From assembly GCA_003646875.1 (NCBI GenBank), contig QMLT01000016.1, positions 1 to 14,573 of the forward strand: a stretch of DNA of 14,573 bases. Reading direction: 5' to 3'. The DNA comes from Deltaproteobacteria bacterium. GTDB taxonomy: Bacteria > Desulfobacterota > DSM-4660 > Desulfatiglandales > B25-G16. A program made the position numbers and the translations under genes. This document shows positions 13,675-14,573 of this stretch, one piece after another; position 1 is the first letter of the stretch; each line of letters starts with the position of its first letter. Below the pieces are notes generated by a model. It made no database searches, was not told the DNA's origin, and was given only the letters and a program-made list of their open reading frames with translations.

Positions 13675-14139
13675 CTACTTGATGCTCCTCAAAACCGACT
13701 CGGCCCTCACTTTTTCCATCCTTACCAGAACATAAAAGTGCCCCGGAGGTCCATAAAGACCAGATTTATCAGCCCACCTTTCAATTACCTCGGTATAATT
13801 GAGCTCACTGTCTGAGAGGATTTTAACGATCTGTGTAACATACTTGCCGTTTGATGTGCTAATGATCGTATCCTTGCTTGTAACATGAGAGATAATTACT
13901 CGTCCCAGCTCCGCTCGCGCACGCCTGATCGCCTGATCCCATGCGTCAGCGACTCTCGGGGTTGGGCCTGAAATCCCAACGGCATAGTAATACGTTTGAT
14001 CTTTGGGAATCGATTCAAGCCATCCAGGTGACGCCTCAACCACCGGCTCAGGAGCTGGCTGGCAGCCCGTGCACGCCGGCAAAAACGTCAGGATAGCAAA
14101 AATGAGCAGATGGCATAGTTTTTTCTTTTGCCTTATCAT
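13675..14139 (-). CDS. Short LPP20-family lipoprotein (first gene of the envelope operon)
   Basis: Predicted lipoprotein of 154 residues with a Lys-rich start and lipobox LPAC (Cys23). Three more residues give a second cysteine, Cys26. The mature part is essentially a minimal LPP20 domain: SPGWL (37-41), YYAVGIS (51-57), the helix motif RARAELGRVI (73-82) and the closing strand FYVLVRM (135-141). No strong ribosome site precedes the ATG, unlike the downstream genes. It is first in the operon, about 120 nt downstream of the predicted transcription start. The protein should be anchored on the periplasmic or outer face of the outer membrane. It differs from its two paralogues in lacking any extension, so it may be the ancestral-type copy; that is inference. 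Confidence 0.8.
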   Translation of the reverse strand: MIRQKKKLCHLLIFAILTFLPACTGCQPAPEPVVEASPGWLESIPKDQTYYYAVGISGPTPRVADAWDQAIRRARAELGRVIISHVTSKDTIISTSNGKYVTQIVKILSDSELNYTEVIERWADKSGLYGPPGHFYVLVRMEKVRAESVLRSIK

Positions 14140-14267
14140 CTATGATTGCGCAAAGCCAGGAGAGTCAGGATCTCTTCTGCTGGAACGCTTGAGTTGCTGG
14201 CACATTTAACAATAAATGAGTCAAACATTTAAATAGGGTTACGGGAATATCAATATTATTTTACAAT

Positions 14268-14296
14268 ATTATCGGCACAATCTAGATTATAGTCAA
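14268..14296 (-). promoter_or_regulatory. Sigma70-like promoter of the six-gene lipoprotein operon
   Basis: On the minus strand TTGACT (14296-14291, 5 of 6 to consensus) is followed after 17 nt by GATAAT (14273-14268, 5 of 6). Transcription would begin near 14261, about 120 nt before the first ATG at 14139. The flanking sequence is AT-rich. No operator is evident. This is the best promoter match in the window. Confidence 0.7.
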
Positions 14297-14311
14297 GGAA
14301 AAATAGCGGAA

Positions 14312-14360
14312 CCTGCCTGTCCCGATCTAATCGGGTCGCAGGCATGGCGCACAGGCAGGC
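14312..14360. repeat. Cruciform-like GC-rich palindromic repeat (copy 3)
   Basis: An outer arm CCTGCCTGT (14312-14320) is exactly inverted at ACAGGCAGG (14351-14359). Directly inside it CCCGAT (14321-14326) pairs with ATCGGG (14330-14335) around a CTA loop, and GCAGGCATGGCGC fills the rest. The nested arms allow a branched structure. It is the best-preserved of three elements sharing CCTGCC/GACAGG-like ends and lies immediately upstream of the lipoprotein promoter. Confidence 0.7.
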
Positions 14361-14573
14361 ATCAAGAGAGAGGGAGTATTTTTGCAGTTTGTAAATTTCT
14401 GATTATAGTAGTTTCCCGATTCATATTTTCCACCTTGCTTGTTTACGTAGTCACGTTTTTAATCCCCCAGTTCCATAATCAAGAAAGCCACTCACCTGCT
14501 TCCTTAATGCTCCTAATACCAAGTTGGATTCAAACAGCTACTATTAATAGACGTCATTGCGAACGCAGTTGAA

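Larger units (their letters stand above)
14140..14573. other. Non-coding region upstream of the lipoprotein operon
   Basis: No gene is supported. It contains the leader of the lipoprotein operon (14140-14261), its sigma70-like promoter (14268-14296), a cruciform-like GC-rich repeat (14312-14360) and, at the right edge (14552-14573), CGTCATTGCGAACGCAGT, which resembles the start of a TCATTGCGA-type dispersed repeat seen in many genomes and is cut off by the window. I see nothing recognisable in 14365-14550. Confidence 0.55.

Noticed and set aside
1..14573. tRNA, rRNA, CRISPR arrays, insertion sequences or prophage genes
   Set aside because: No cloverleaf with a T-arm signature, no regularly spaced repeats, and no transposase, integrase or phage-like protein was found in any frame examined.

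Overview
The window looks like part of a chromosome from a Gram-negative, probably deltaproteobacterial (Desulfobacterota-type) anaerobe or facultative anaerobe. This placement is inferred from gene content (a Liv-type ABC importer next to an acyl-CoA ligase, plus a COG3014/LpoB/LPP20 lipoprotein cluster), the moderate G+C and the many short palindromic intergenic repeats. No rRNA or marker gene is present to fix the taxon. Almost everything is on the minus strand, so transcription runs from high to low coordinates.

Region 1 (1-1395). The 3' end of a plus-strand gene for a probable secreted protein (1-399) is followed by a hairpin terminator. About 1 kb then follows without an intact gene, but it is not empty. 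At 571-848 (minus) there is a decayed scar: the first ~26 codons of a thiolase, with its own ribosome site, run directly into an out-of-frame piece of a 3-hydroxyacyl-CoA dehydrogenase, which has a further frameshift and a stop. Two beta-oxidation genes probably once followed the ligase and were collapsed by a deletion. A cluster of inverted half-sites (900-939) lies just upstream of the scar.

Region 2 (1396-8304). A complete branched-chain-type ABC importer is ordered livK-livH-livM-livG-livF, followed by an acyl-CoA ligase. A sigma70-like promoter at 8275-8304 would give a leader of about 330 nt holding a perfect 10-bp hairpin and a possible 67-codon ORF. A heptamer-repeat hairpin separates the binding-protein gene from the membrane and ATPase genes. 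The ligase and the thiolase/dehydrogenase remnants suggest that the imported substrate is a carboxylic acid activated to its CoA thioester and degraded, rather than simply an amino acid. That is an inference.

Region 3 (8609-14296). A self-contained six-gene envelope operon has a good sigma70-like promoter (14268-14296) and a perfect 18-bp-stem terminator (8609-8650). In transcription order it encodes an LPP20-type lipoprotein, an LpoB-like lipoprotein, a COG3014-type TPR lipoprotein, a long two-domain LPP20-type lipoprotein, a PDZ-less trypsin-like periplasmic protease with a predicted coiled-coil tail, and a third LPP20-type lipoprotein that also ends in a charged helix. Five of the six are predicted lipoproteins and the sixth is exported. 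The COG3014/LpoB/LPP20 trio is a recurring but functionally unexplained cluster; the added protease and the extra LPP20 paralogues make this the most interesting system in the window.

Region 4 (14297-14573). This is non-coding, with a cruciform-like GC-rich repeat and the start of what may be another dispersed repeat at the right edge.
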